Of a stretch of 64,000 bases of DNA, positions 35,187 through 43,782 are shown one piece after another; the first letter of the stretch is position 1; each line of letters starts with the position of its first letter. The notes under the pieces were generated by a model. The model ran no database searches. It worked only from the letters and a program-made list of their open reading frames with translations, and was not told where the DNA came from. Source of the stretch: Paenibacillus glycanilyticus (GTDB taxonomy: Bacteria; Bacillota; Bacilli; Paenibacillales; Paenibacillaceae). The DNA lies in contig NZ_BSSQ01000013.1 in the NCBI RefSeq assembly GCF_030161375.1, forward strand, positions 295,583 through 359,582. Reading direction: 5' to 3'. Position numbers and translations under genes: made by a program.

Positions 35187-35912
35187 TTGAATATAAGGCA
35201 AGGTGCCTGGCATATTGCCAAACATGAGCTGTCGCGCGATTGGCTTGGAATTGTGTTTACCGTATTGTTTAGTCTTTATCTCGCTTTTATTACGATTGCC
35301 GTGTACAACGATACGGAACAAACGACTTCATGGCTGCTCGATCTGCTTTTTATGGTTGCTTTTCCGAGTCTAGCGTTTGTCATGAACAAGACTACGTTGC
35401 ATTTCTGGCGAGAGGATAACTTCACGGGCAAACTAGCTGAATGGCGGACGCTGCCGATTCCATTATCGCATCTCGTAATAGGAAGAATGATTCAGCTTGT
35501 TATCGTACTGACTTTGGTACTAACGATATTTTTTACGATCCAATACGTATTAGTTGACCGGTTGCATGAGCACTTATCCGTTGGCGCGTATCTCTTATAC
35601 GTTGTATTCTGGTACTTCTACGCACTGTCAATGGCGGTGCTGTATGCATACTTCGAAATCGGGCATTCCGGCAAAACATACGCGGTATTCTGTTTCATAT
35701 ATGTCGCTGTATTTGTTCTCATCTGCGTGGGATTTGGTCTCACCCATGTTGGCATAGTGGATGGCTTGCTTGATGAAGCGGAGAAGGGGCATTGGTGGTA
35801 TTCAGCAGCGGCGTTAGTTGTATGTATATTAACGATGTATACGGGCTACTGGATAATTAAACGACGTCTGAAGCAACGCCATTATACTAAAAAAATGCCG
35901 GTTAGCTCCTGA
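35187..35912 (+). CDS. Membrane protein of the YtrA-type ABC operon (permease-like)
   Basis: 241 residues from TTG 35187, selected because GGGAGAGGGG precedes it; a TTG at 35169 would add six residues with no ribosome site. Six hydrophobic segments (WLGIVFTVLFSLYLAFITIAV, LLDLLFMVAFPSLAFVM, MIQLVIVLTLVLTIFFTIQYV and others) without a signal peptide. It resembles ABC-2 permeases in layout and opens an operon with a GntR regulator and ABC ATPases, so it is probably the membrane part of the exporter whose ATPase is at 36324. The sequence itself gave no family name. Confidence 0.75.
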   Translation: MNIRQGAWHIAKHELSRDWLGIVFTVLFSLYLAFITIAVYNDTEQTTSWLLDLLFMVAFPSLAFVMNKTTLHFWREDNFTGKLAEWRTLPIPLSHLVIGRMIQLVIVLTLVLTIFFTIQYVLVDRLHEHLSVGAYLLYVVFWYFYALSMAVLYAYFEIGHSGKTYAVFCFIYVAVFVLICVGFGLTHVGIVDGLLDEAEKGHWWYSAAALVVCILTMYTGYWIIKRRLKQRHYTKKMPVSS

Positions 35913-35930
35913 TTGGAAGAAGGTGAAGTT

Positions 35931-36320
35931 GTGTGGCTGCCAATACAAATTAACGAACAAAGCGCGGAACCGCTCTATTATCAGATTGAAGTGCAATTAA
36001 GAGCGCTGATCGTAAGCGGGCAGCTGGAAGAAGGAACCTTATTACCTTCGATCCGGGAATTTGCGCAACTGCTGAAGTGCAGTGTCATTACGGTGCGCCG
36101 GGTCTATCAGGATTTGGAGAATGAAGGACTGCTTCGGACGAAACAAGGAACGGGTACTTATGTAGCCCGCATCGAACAAAATGCGATGGAAAGTTATCGG
36201 CTGGATGCCGTTACGGAAGCGCTTGAGGCGGCCGTTGATGCCGGGAAGCTGGTCCAATGCACAAGGGAAGAGCTGGCGCAGCTGTTCCAGGACGTATTAG
36301 AGCGGAAATTTGGAGGGTGA
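35931..36320 (+). CDS. GntR family regulator, YtrA subfamily
   Basis: 129 residues from GTG 35931 (AAGGTGA upstream). The winged helix is at the N-terminus (EPLYYQIEVQLRALIVSGQLEEGTLLPSIREFAQLLKCSVITVRRVYQDLENEGLLRTKQGTGTYV) with a short, ligand-domain-free C-terminal helix pair. This is the YtrA layout, in which the regulator represses its own ABC operon and is induced by cell-wall-active agents in Bacillus. The palindromes over the promoter at 35106 are its probable target. Confidence 0.9.
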   Translation: MWLPIQINEQSAEPLYYQIEVQLRALIVSGQLEEGTLLPSIREFAQLLKCSVITVRRVYQDLENEGLLRTKQGTGTYVARIEQNAMESYRLDAVTEALEAAVDAGKLVQCTREELAQLFQDVLERKFGG

Positions 36321-36323
36321 AGG

Positions 36324-37232
36324 ATGACCGATACTGCAGTAAGTTTGGCGGATGTTGAGCTGCGGCGGCCGCATTTTCAACTGGGACCCATCGATCTTGA
36401 AGTGCCAAAAGGTTATGTAACGGCCATCGTAGGGCCAAACGGCTCGGGTAAAAGCTCAACCTTCCGGCTAGTTCTGGACTTGATCAAACCGGACAAGGGT
36501 GAAATTAACCTCCTAGGGCAGAGCACGACTCAGGAGGAAGATTGGAGAGTCAAAAGCAAAGTCGGTTATTTGCCGGAGCTGTTCTCTCCGCATGATGATA
36601 AGCTGAAAGCTTCGATCAAGACCGGTTTTGTGAAGAAATGGTATCCAGAATGGGACGTGAACCGTTACCAGGAGCTGCTCCGGCTCTTTGAAGTGGATGA
36701 TCATATCAAGCTTGGCAAAATGTCCAAGGGGATGCGCCGCAAATATGAATTCGCCTTAACTTTGTCGCATCACCCGGAGCTATTGATCCTCGACGAGCCA
36801 TCATCGGGTCTTGATCCTTTGGCTTGGCGGACGATGATTGAAGTGCTGCATCGCTATATGGAGCCAGGCGGCCGAACGATACTGATGGCTTCCCATATTG
36901 TCGAAGAAGTGAAGCGTCTCGCTGATTATATCGTATTTATGATACATGGACGCGTACTTGGCGTGTACGAGAAGGATGAGCTGTTTGGAAGCTGGCATGC
37001 CTTTTACGTGCATGGGGAGAAGGTAAGCCGTAAGCTTGTCCAACAGTTGCCGGGACAATGCGGGATTGAAGAAGCCGGTGGAGGCATGCTTCGCGTTATT
37101 ACGCGGCAGGCTCCCGATGCCGAAACCTGGTGCGGGCAGGAAGGTATCACGATTACGCACCGTCAGGCGCTGCAACTGGATGATATTTTGGCGATACTGG
37201 TAGAACAGGAACGGACACGGTTAAGATCATAG
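36324..37232 (+). CDS. ABC transporter ATPase (YtrB-like)
   Basis: 302 residues. Walker A GPNGSGKSS near residue 38, signature KMSKGMRRKYEFALTLSHHPELLILDEPSSGLDPLAW with Walker B and a C-terminal regulatory extension. The signature is LGKMSKGM in place of LSGGQ, common in the CcmA/YtrB group. It starts 3 bp after the GntR gene. Its partner is probably the membrane protein at 35187. Confidence 0.88.
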   Translation: MTDTAVSLADVELRRPHFQLGPIDLEVPKGYVTAIVGPNGSGKSSTFRLVLDLIKPDKGEINLLGQSTTQEEDWRVKSKVGYLPELFSPHDDKLKASIKTGFVKKWYPEWDVNRYQELLRLFEVDDHIKLGKMSKGMRRKYEFALTLSHHPELLILDEPSSGLDPLAWRTMIEVLHRYMEPGGRTILMASHIVEEVKRLADYIVFMIHGRVLGVYEKDELFGSWHAFYVHGEKVSRKLVQQLPGQCGIEEAGGGMLRVITRQAPDAETWCGQEGITITHRQALQLDDILAILVEQERTRLRS

Positions 37233-37260
37233 CTATTATAAGGAGAGGACGGAATAAAGA

Positions 37261-38166
37261 ATGAATCCATTAGTAGTAGATCGGGTACACAAGCAATACG
37301 GGGAGAAGAAGGCCGTAAACGGAATCAGCTTTGAGGTGGAAGAAGGAGAAATCTACGGATTGCTTGGGGCGAACGGTGCCGGCAAAACAACCACGATGCG
37401 GATGGTGCTTGGACTAATCTATCCGGATGAAGGTAAAATCCTGTATAACGGCAAGCCATACACGGAAGAGCAACTCAGCATGCTTGGTTATTTGCCGGAG
37501 GAGCGCGGGCTGTATCCGCGGGTAAAGATCAGCGAACAGTTGGTTTATCTGGCTCAGCTGAGAGGCATGTCGAAGCATGATGCAGACGCTAATCTGAAGC
37601 AATGGCTGGAAAGGTTCGAGGTTCCAGAATATTACAACAAGAAGCTGGAGGAACTGTCGAAGGGCAATCAGCAGAAAATACAGTTTATTGCTTCGGTCAT
37701 TCATAAACCTCGGATTGTAATTTTGGATGAAGCATTCAGCGGCCTCGATCCCGTAAACGTGGAATTACTGAAGTCTACTGTTAAAGAGCTGCGCAATGCC
37801 GGCACGTCGATGTTATTCTCTACGCACCGGATGGAACATGTCGAAGAGTTATGCCGTAATATTACGATTCTTCACCGGTCGAATCCGGTCTTGCAAGGCA
37901 ACGTTCGCGAGATTAAGAAACGGTTCCCTAGAGAGAAGGTTGTCCTGAATACGGACAACGAAGTGTCAGGGCTTGATGCGATCGCCGGGGTAACCGGTGT
38001 TCAACGGCATGAATCCGGATACGTAATCGGGATTACGGATGAAAGCGCGGCAGCAGCTATTTTGCACCAGGCGATGAGTCAGACAACGATTCAGAAGTTC
38101 GAGATTATGGAGCCAACGTTGAACGAGATCTTTATTAAAGCGGTAGGCGGTGATCTGCATGAATAA
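37261..38166 (+). CDS. ABC transporter ATPase (NatA/YhaQ-like)
   Basis: 301 residues. Walker A GANGAGKTT near residue 40, signature ELSKGNQQKIQFIASVIHKPRIVILDEAFSGLDPVN, switch His in STHRMEHVEEL, and a C-terminal domain common to NatA/YhaQ proteins. The gene overlaps the next permease by 8 bp, so the two form one exporter. In B. subtilis NatAB and YhaQP pairs of this type export sodium or respond to cell-envelope stress; the substrate here is not known. Confidence 0.9.
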   Translation: MNPLVVDRVHKQYGEKKAVNGISFEVEEGEIYGLLGANGAGKTTTMRMVLGLIYPDEGKILYNGKPYTEEQLSMLGYLPEERGLYPRVKISEQLVYLAQLRGMSKHDADANLKQWLERFEVPEYYNKKLEELSKGNQQKIQFIASVIHKPRIVILDEAFSGLDPVNVELLKSTVKELRNAGTSMLFSTHRMEHVEELCRNITILHRSNPVLQGNVREIKKRFPREKVVLNTDNEVSGLDAIAGVTGVQRHESGYVIGITDESAAAAILHQAMSQTTIQKFEIMEPTLNEIFIKAVGGDLHE

Positions 38167-39472
38167 GTTTTGGACGGTTGCTGGATTTACGATGAAGAAT
38201 AAGATGAAAGGGAAATCATTCCTGATTACGACGCTTATCTTTGTCCTTGTGTTATCTTTAGGTTCAAATTTGCCTTATATTATCTCTTTGTTTGACAAAG
38301 ATAACGGCAAAGCAACAAACGTTGGTTACGCTATTGATGCCCGAACGGTGGAAGGAACCAAGATTGCGGAACAGCTTCGGGCTACGTATGCGGGCCTGGA
38401 GAAGCCGGCGATTAAGATGGTTGAGTTCCCGGATGCAGGTTCAACAGAGGCTAATGAAAAGGAATTAAAGAAGGCGATTGCCGAAAAGAAAATCAAAGGG
38501 TATCTGTTATTTGGACCGGCAGACGCCACGGGAATGCCTTCCATTGCTTATAAATCGGAAAAGCTGAACGATCATAACACAACGCAATCCCTTCAGCAAA
38601 CGATCCAGATCGTGAAGACGGATATGATACTGAAGGATAGCGGTTTAACGGCTGAGCAGAGAACGATGCTGGTTACTCCGGTTACGCTCGACGTCATGCA
38701 GATTGCCGCAACAGATGGGGCAGGCGGTGTCGGCAACGGCAAAACGGAAGACCAGCGCGGAGTGGATATGGGCTTTGTTACTTTCCTGTTGCTGCTGCTA
38801 TTCTTTGGTATTATGGTCTCCGGTCAAATGATTGCCTCGGAAATTACGGCAGAGAAAAGCTCGCGTGTCATGGAGATTATCATAACGAGCGTATCGCCGC
38901 TTACGCAAATGTTCGGCAAAATCTTTGGTATATTCGTTGTGAGTCTTACGCAAATGGTTGCTTACGTGGTTGTTGTGTTTATTAACATCAGCTTGCCGCA
39001 CAACGATTCTGCCTTCCAGCAATACAATATTGATCTAACGAAGGTTGATCCGCTGTTACTTGTTTACGGATTGCTGTTCTACGTAATGGGCTTCCTGCTC
39101 TATGCGTCATTATTCGCTGCGGTAGGCTCGATTGTTAGCCGTACGGAAGATCTGGGCCAAGCCGTCATGCCTATTACGCTGCTGTCGCTGGCGGGCTTTT
39201 ATATTACGACCTTCAGCATTTCGGCACCAGACACGATGCTTGTCAAAGTAACGTCGTTTATCCCGTTCTTCTCGCCATTCGTCATGCTGCTGCGAGTGGG
39301 CCTCGCCAATCCGCCATTCTGGCAAGTTATTGTATCCTTCGGGATCCTGCTTGTGAGCATTTATGCGGCAGGTTGGCTATCGGCGAAGATTTACCGTACC
39401 GGCGTCTTGCTCTACGGCAAACGTCCAAGCTGGAAAGAGCTGCGGAAGGCTATGAAGGCTTATAAGATTTAG
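38159..39472 (+). CDS. ABC-2 type permease (NatB/YhaP-like)
   Basis: 437 residues from ATG 38159 (AGGCGG upstream), 8 bp overlap with the ATPase gene. One N-terminal helix (SFLITTLIFVLVLSLGSNLPYII), a large extracytoplasmic domain to about residue 210, then five C-terminal helices with the family feature GQMIASEITAEKSSRVMEIIITSVSPLTQMFGKIFGI and a TEDLGQAVMPITLLSL loop. This is the NatB/YhaP design. Last gene of the five-gene operon. Confidence 0.9.
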   Translation: MNKFWTVAGFTMKNKMKGKSFLITTLIFVLVLSLGSNLPYIISLFDKDNGKATNVGYAIDARTVEGTKIAEQLRATYAGLEKPAIKMVEFPDAGSTEANEKELKKAIAEKKIKGYLLFGPADATGMPSIAYKSEKLNDHNTTQSLQQTIQIVKTDMILKDSGLTAEQRTMLVTPVTLDVMQIAATDGAGGVGNGKTEDQRGVDMGFVTFLLLLLFFGIMVSGQMIASEITAEKSSRVMEIIITSVSPLTQMFGKIFGIFVVSLTQMVAYVVVVFINISLPHNDSAFQQYNIDLTKVDPLLLVYGLLFYVMGFLLYASLFAAVGSIVSRTEDLGQAVMPITLLSLAGFYITTFSISAPDTMLVKVTSFIPFFSPFVMLLRVGLANPPFWQVIVSFGILLVSIYAAGWLSAKIYRTGVLLYGKRPSWKELRKAMKAYKI

Positions 39473-39510
39473 GGGTTATCTTTTAAAAAAATGTGAGTAA
39501 CGGTTATAGA

Positions 39511-39589
39511 TTAGACAGATTACAAGATAAAACTAGACAATTCACGGGATAAAACAAGACAATTCACAGGATAAAATAAGACATTGGAC
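39511..39589. repeat. 22-bp tandem repeat, about 3.5 copies
   Basis: Three adjacent units of 22 bp: AAGATAAAACTAGACAATTCAC (39524-39545, internal variants), GGGATAAAACAAGACAATTC+AC (39546-39567) and AGGATAAAATAAGACATTGG+AC (39568-39589), with a partial unit before (TTAGACAGATTAC). Copies differ at a few positions. No spacers, so this is not CRISPR. It lies between the ABC operon and the next terminator. Confidence 0.7.
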
Positions 39590-39648
39590 AGTATAGCTTC
39601 AGCACAAATGCGCTGATTGATAAAACTTTAAGGGTAAGCAACACTACA

Positions 39649-39681
39649 GCAGCCGGCGTATTTACGTTCGGCTGCATTTTT
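39649..39681 (+). terminator. Terminator between the ABC operon and the MarR gene
   Basis: GCAGCCG (39649-39655) and CGGCTGC (39669-39675) followed by ATTTTT. The rest of the 39473-39815 gap holds only the 22-bp repeats and AT-rich DNA. Confidence 0.75.
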
Positions 39682-39790
39682 ATTGAGGTAAAGTTTAGCT
39701 TGGAAAATAATCACTTGTGAATAGCCGAAGACACAAGGAAGAACACTAATGATTAGGTGATAAGGTGGTAAGTCTCTATAGACGAGCTTG

Positions 39791-39833
39791 TTGACTGATA
39801 AAAATAATCATGATATATTTAGCCTGCTAAATA
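39791..39833 (+). promoter_or_regulatory. marR promoter with overlapping palindromic operator
   Basis: TTGACT (39791-39796), 17-bp spacer, TATATT (39814-39819). The operator TATTTAGC-CT-GCTAAATA (39816-39833) is a perfect 18-bp palindrome that covers the -10 box. The same element recurs at 40311 and 40377. Confidence 0.8.
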
Positions 39834-39860
39834 AATTGAAAAAGGTAGAGGAAAAGCAAT

Positions 39861-40286
39861 ATGGAGACATCAGTTGACTGTGAGATTCGTGAGTTGTTCG
39901 ATAAACTTTCCGCAAGGATGAGACGAGATTACGGTGAGAGTCTAAGGGAACTAAACTTGCATGTCGGACAAGATAACCTTCTATACCGTTTATGGTCAGG
40001 TGATGGAATTACGCAAATGCAGTTAAGTGAATATTTGAAATGTGAACCGCCTACCATTACGAATATGGTGAAATCACTTGAACAAAACGGATTTATATAT
40101 CGAAAACGTGATGAGAAGGATGCACGAATTATGCGCATTTTCTTAACCGAAAAAGGGAAGGAACTTGAAGAGCCCGTACGTATCATATGGCAAAAGCATC
40201 AAGATAAGTTGCTAAATTTGATTTCAACAGATGAACGTCTCCTTTTAAGACGGCTAATGAAACAAATGGAGAGTAATTTGTTTTAA
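39861..40286 (+). CDS. MarR family transcription regulator
   Basis: 141 residues. The winged helix is LYRLWSGDGITQMQLSEYLKCEPPTITNMVKSLEQNGFIYRKRDEKDARIMRIFLTEKGKEL, with the DxRxxxxxLTxxG wing motif. Two Cys (Cys7 near the start, Cys60 or so in KCEPP) could allow redox sensing. The palindrome over its promoter and two copies before the monooxygenase operon make it the probable repressor of both units. Confidence 0.92.
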   Translation: METSVDCEIRELFDKLSARMRRDYGESLRELNLHVGQDNLLYRLWSGDGITQMQLSEYLKCEPPTITNMVKSLEQNGFIYRKRDEKDARIMRIFLTEKGKELEEPVRIIWQKHQDKLLNLISTDERLLLRRLMKQMESNLF

Positions 40287-40306
40287 GAAACTCTCCTTTT
40301 TTTTTA
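40269..40306 (+). terminator. Terminator overlapping the end of the MarR gene
   Basis: GGAGAGT and ACTCTCC arms around a 15-base loop containing the stop codon, followed by nine T. Confidence 0.85.
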
Positions 40307-40310
40307 AATT

Positions 40311-40394
40311 TATTTAGCAGACTAAATAAAAATTTAATGAAATCACATTAATTATCTCGTTTTAATTACAAGAATATATTTAGCAAGCTAAATA
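40311..40394 (+). promoter_or_regulatory. Two MarR-type operators before the monooxygenase operon
   Basis: TATTTAGC-AG-ACTAAATA (40311-40328, one arm mismatch) and TATTTAGC-AA-GCTAAATA (40377-40394, perfect). Centres are 66 bp apart. A TATATT (40375-40380) overlaps the second site as a likely -10 box. I did not find a good -35 box. Confidence 0.75.
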
Positions 40395-40425
40395 AAAAGA
40401 AGGCTGATAAAAGGAGGAATTAATT

Positions 40426-41541
40426 ATGATGAATAAACAAAAAATTGGTGTTGGTATTATTGGTGCAAGCCCTTCTAATCCGTACAGTTGGGCCGTTAAT
40501 TCGCACATACCTTCGATTAAAGCATTAGCGGATGAATACGAATTGCGCGCTGTTAGCACAAGCCGTCAATCAACTGCAAAAGATGCCGAGAAAAAGTATG
40601 GTGTACCCGGATTTGATAATCATCTGGATTTAATTAACCATGCTGGCGTTGATCTGGTTGTTGTTACGGTTAAGGTTCCCTATCATCATGAAATCATTAC
40701 TGCCGCACTTGATGCGGGGAAAATGGTCTTCTCGGAGTGGCCACTCGGCAATGGCCTAGATGAAGCAAAAGAATTGGCTAAATGCGCAGAAACAGCAGGA
40801 ACACGCACAATCGTGGGCTTGCAAGCACGTTATAGTCCAGTCATTCGCTATGCAAGAGATCTAATTTCAGAGGGCTACGTTGGAGATGTTCTTGGTACCA
40901 CGCTTGTTGGATCAGGTATGGGTTGGACGGGAGTTACCGATCGTTTGAATTCGTATGTGTATGATAAGGCCAATGGGGTAACAGTTCTCTCAGTTCCGAT
41001 CATGCACACTCTTGATGCCCTCCAGTACGTGTTAGGGGATTTCTCCACGATTTCGGCAGAAATGGTATCCAATCAAACAGAGTCCTTAGTAGCAGACACG
41101 AATATAATAATTCCCTTTACTTCACCCAACCATGTATCAATTGTGGGGACGTTGACAAATGGCACGGCTGTGTCTGTATTTTATCGAGGAGGAACATCCC
41201 GTGGTGAAAATATGCGTTGGGAAATTAATGGTACAAAGGGCGATCTGGTAATAACTGCTCCAAGTGGTCATACCCAATTAGCTGAATTAAAGTTGCAAGG
41301 TGGACGAAATCAAGAGCACCGTGTAGAAGATCTAACTGTTCCGGAATATTACTATGGTCATCATCTTCCGACTGGTATACCAAGTAATACAGCGCGAATT
41401 TATGAACATTTCGCTAAAGACTTGCGTGATGGCACATACACAACTCCGGATTTTGCACATGCATTACGCCAACATAAGCTTCTTAGCGTTATTGAAACAG
41501 CTTCGCAAACAGGAATGAGGCAAAATTTAAGCTTTTATTAA
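40426..41541 (+). CDS. Gfo/Idh/MocA family oxidoreductase (Gal80-like group)
   Basis: 371 residues (a second ATG three bases later is possible; AAGGAGG upstream). N-terminal Rossmann fold with GVGIIGASPSNPYSW, then KMVFSEWPLGNGLDEAKEL, where the usual EKP motif is EWP as in Gal80-like members. The C-terminal beta domain binds substrate. It probably oxidises or reduces a sugar or similar alcohol with NAD(P). First gene of the operon under the TTTAGC palindromes, together with two flavin monooxygenases. Confidence 0.85.
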   Translation: MMNKQKIGVGIIGASPSNPYSWAVNSHIPSIKALADEYELRAVSTSRQSTAKDAEKKYGVPGFDNHLDLINHAGVDLVVVTVKVPYHHEIITAALDAGKMVFSEWPLGNGLDEAKELAKCAETAGTRTIVGLQARYSPVIRYARDLISEGYVGDVLGTTLVGSGMGWTGVTDRLNSYVYDKANGVTVLSVPIMHTLDALQYVLGDFSTISAEMVSNQTESLVADTNIIIPFTSPNHVSIVGTLTNGTAVSVFYRGGTSRGENMRWEINGTKGDLVITAPSGHTQLAELKLQGGRNQEHRVEDLTVPEYYYGHHLPTGIPSNTARIYEHFAKDLRDGTYTTPDFAHALRQHKLLSVIETASQTGMRQNLSFY

Positions 41542-41562
41542 TTAAGGGTAGGAGTAATTCCA

Positions 41563-42597
41563 ATGATCTCAACTATGAATGAGCAAAATATAAAATTATC
41601 GGTTTTAGATTTCGTTCATGTATACAAATACTCGAACCCAATTGAAAGCCTTCAAAATACAACTGAGGTTGTTAAATTGGCGGATCAACTGGGATATACC
41701 AGGTATTGGTTTACTGAACATCACAATACAACGAGTCAAATTAGCACTTCTCCAGATTTGTTAAGTTTGCATGCAGCTTCTCAGAGCCGGCATATTCGTG
41801 TTGGTTCTGGAGGAATTATGCTCCCCAATCATAGTCCATTGAAGGTGGTAGAAAACTTCACTCTGCTTGAAGCTCTTCATCCCGGAAGAGTAGATCTAGG
41901 CTTAGGCAGAGCTTCCGGGACAGATGGTTTAACGGCAACGGCCTTGCAGGGATCGCGAGATGATTTCTCTGTTCAATTGAATAATTTACTTTCATTCTTC
42001 TCACGAAGCTTTCCAGAAGAACATCCTTACCGTAGGATTAAGCCCTCAGGAGGACTATCATTGATACCCGAACTCTATATGCTGGGTTCCAGCCAAGGCG
42101 GGGTTCACTACGCAATTGAAAGAGGTCTCGGATTTGCATTTGCTGCACATTTGGCTCCGAAACTGGCCGTACCGACATTACGCGCATATCGTAAAAACTT
42201 TGTGCCTTCGTCGTACCTAAAGGAGCCTAAGAGTATATTAACTATCGCCGTAATTACTGCGGAGATTGACGAAGAGGCACAGTACTTGAGCGGTCCTTTA
42301 GAACTCATGTGGGCAAGGATGGCAACAGGATCAATAGATATTTCTTTCCCTACTGTAGAAGAAGCAGCATCTCATGTGTATTCACATGAAGAAGAAAGAG
42401 CTAGGGAATACAACCGAGACCGATTTGTCATTGGGAGCATTGAAAATGTGGCAAAAAGGCTAAGAGGAATAGCGAAAGAAGCATGGGTTGACGAAATTAT
42501 GGTAGCCGATTTTTACCCCGAACAGGCTGCGCGATTAAAAGCCCTCGAGTTATTGGCAAAAGAATTTGGACTTAACAGAAAAAGAGGGGCAAAATGA
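41563..42597 (+). CDS. LLM-class flavin monooxygenase (MsnO8-like)
   Basis: 344 residues of the bacterial luciferase fold: LSVLDFVHVYKYSNPIESLQNTTEVVKLADQLGYTRYWFTEHHNT, then IRVGSGGIMLPNHSPLKVVENFTLLEALHPGRVDLGLGRASGTDG. It uses reduced FMN and oxygen to oxygenate a small molecule; the substrate is unknown. The stop overlaps the next start by 4 bp, so the two monooxygenases are made together. Confidence 0.9.
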   Translation: MISTMNEQNIKLSVLDFVHVYKYSNPIESLQNTTEVVKLADQLGYTRYWFTEHHNTTSQISTSPDLLSLHAASQSRHIRVGSGGIMLPNHSPLKVVENFTLLEALHPGRVDLGLGRASGTDGLTATALQGSRDDFSVQLNNLLSFFSRSFPEEHPYRRIKPSGGLSLIPELYMLGSSQGGVHYAIERGLGFAFAAHLAPKLAVPTLRAYRKNFVPSSYLKEPKSILTIAVITAEIDEEAQYLSGPLELMWARMATGSIDISFPTVEEAASHVYSHEEERAREYNRDRFVIGSIENVAKRLRGIAKEAWVDEIMVADFYPEQAARLKALELLAKEFGLNRKRGAK

Positions 42598-43730
42598 AAA
42601 ATAAAAGACAACTAAAGATCGGCGTTATAGTTGATGGTGTTGGTTGGAGTTATAATGCATGGCGACATCCTAATATGCCTGCTAATGCAAGTGAAAGTGT
42701 GGATTTTTATGTCAAGAAGGCAAAACGAGCTGAAGAGGGCAAGTTCGATATGGTTTTCTTGGCAGATGTAAGCCATATAGGGCCCGGGAACATTCCTCAT
42801 TACCTAAGTATGTTTGAAGGTGTAACGATACTATCCGCGCTAAGTATGGCAACTAGCCACATCGGGCTTGCCGCAACTATAGCCACCTCTTACGCTGATC
42901 CTTTTACAGTGGCTAGACAGATGGCCTCTCTCGATAAAATTAGCAATGGGAGAGCGGCATGGAATGCTATTACTTCTAATCCAGGAGGGTTGGCTAACTA
43001 TAGCAGAAGGCATTTGTCTAAAGATGATTTATACCCTTTAAATAAAGAGTTCATCGAAATTGTGGAAGGTCTGTGGGATTCCTATGAAGACGATGCTTTT
43101 ATTCGTGATAAAAAGAGCGGTATCTTCTTAAATTCAAGAAAGATGCATTCATTGAACTATAGAGGTGAGTATTTTTCTGTAGATGGACCACTTAATATTA
43201 GTCGTTCTTCACAAGGCAGGCCTGTCATTTTTCAAGCAGGTACTTCTGAAATGTTTATGAAAATTGCTTCTAAACATGCTGAAGGTATACTTGTAAATGG
43301 GGATGATTACAATTACGCCAGACAATTTAGTGAGGAATTTAGAAAAAGAGTAATTCTTGCAGGACGGGATCCTGAAGACCTATTAATTATGCCGACTCAA
43401 CATGTAATTGTTGGAAGAACAGAAACTGAGGCAGAAGAAAAGTTTCAGGAGTTAATAAGTTTATCACCTCCGGGCTATCATATACGTAAGCCTCAGTTTT
43501 TCGGATCTGCTGAAACTGTTGCTGATATGATTGAGCATTGGTATCAGACAGGTGCAATGGACTTATTACTACTCAGACAAGAGCATCCTTCAGGAATTGA
43601 TGATTTTATAGACTTAGTCGTACCTGTTTTACAAGAAAAGGGCATATTCCGAAGAGAGTATGAATCTCAGACGTTGAGAGGTAATTTAGGGCTGCCATAC
43701 CCTCAAAATAGATATACACAAGTACAATAA
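42594..43730 (+). CDS. LLM-class flavin monooxygenase (NtaA/SnaA/DszA-like, short)
   Basis: 378 residues. Characteristic stretches: YNAWRHPNMP, YVKKAKRAEEGKFDMVFLADVSHIGPG, GLAATIATSYADPFTVARQMASLDKISNGRAAWNAITSNPGGLANYSR and GRPVIFQAGTSEMFMKIASKHAEGI. The usual GWNVVTS is AWNAITS here. The family is normally about 440 residues; this one is shorter at the C-terminus. Members open nitrilotriacetate, dibenzothiophene sulfone or similar compounds with FMNH2. Substrate unknown. Confidence 0.88.
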   Translation: MKNKRQLKIGVIVDGVGWSYNAWRHPNMPANASESVDFYVKKAKRAEEGKFDMVFLADVSHIGPGNIPHYLSMFEGVTILSALSMATSHIGLAATIATSYADPFTVARQMASLDKISNGRAAWNAITSNPGGLANYSRRHLSKDDLYPLNKEFIEIVEGLWDSYEDDAFIRDKKSGIFLNSRKMHSLNYRGEYFSVDGPLNISRSSQGRPVIFQAGTSEMFMKIASKHAEGILVNGDDYNYARQFSEEFRKRVILAGRDPEDLLIMPTQHVIVGRTETEAEEKFQELISLSPPGYHIRKPQFFGSAETVADMIEHWYQTGAMDLLLLRQEHPSGIDDFIDLVVPVLQEKGIFRREYESQTLRGNLGLPYPQNRYTQVQ

Positions 43731-43782
43731 CTCTGCAGTAGAGAAAACTCATCAGAATAAGATAACATTTAGGAGGATTTAA

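Noticed and set aside
39511..39589. CRISPR array
   Set aside because: The 22-bp units are directly adjacent with no spacers, and no cas genes are present.
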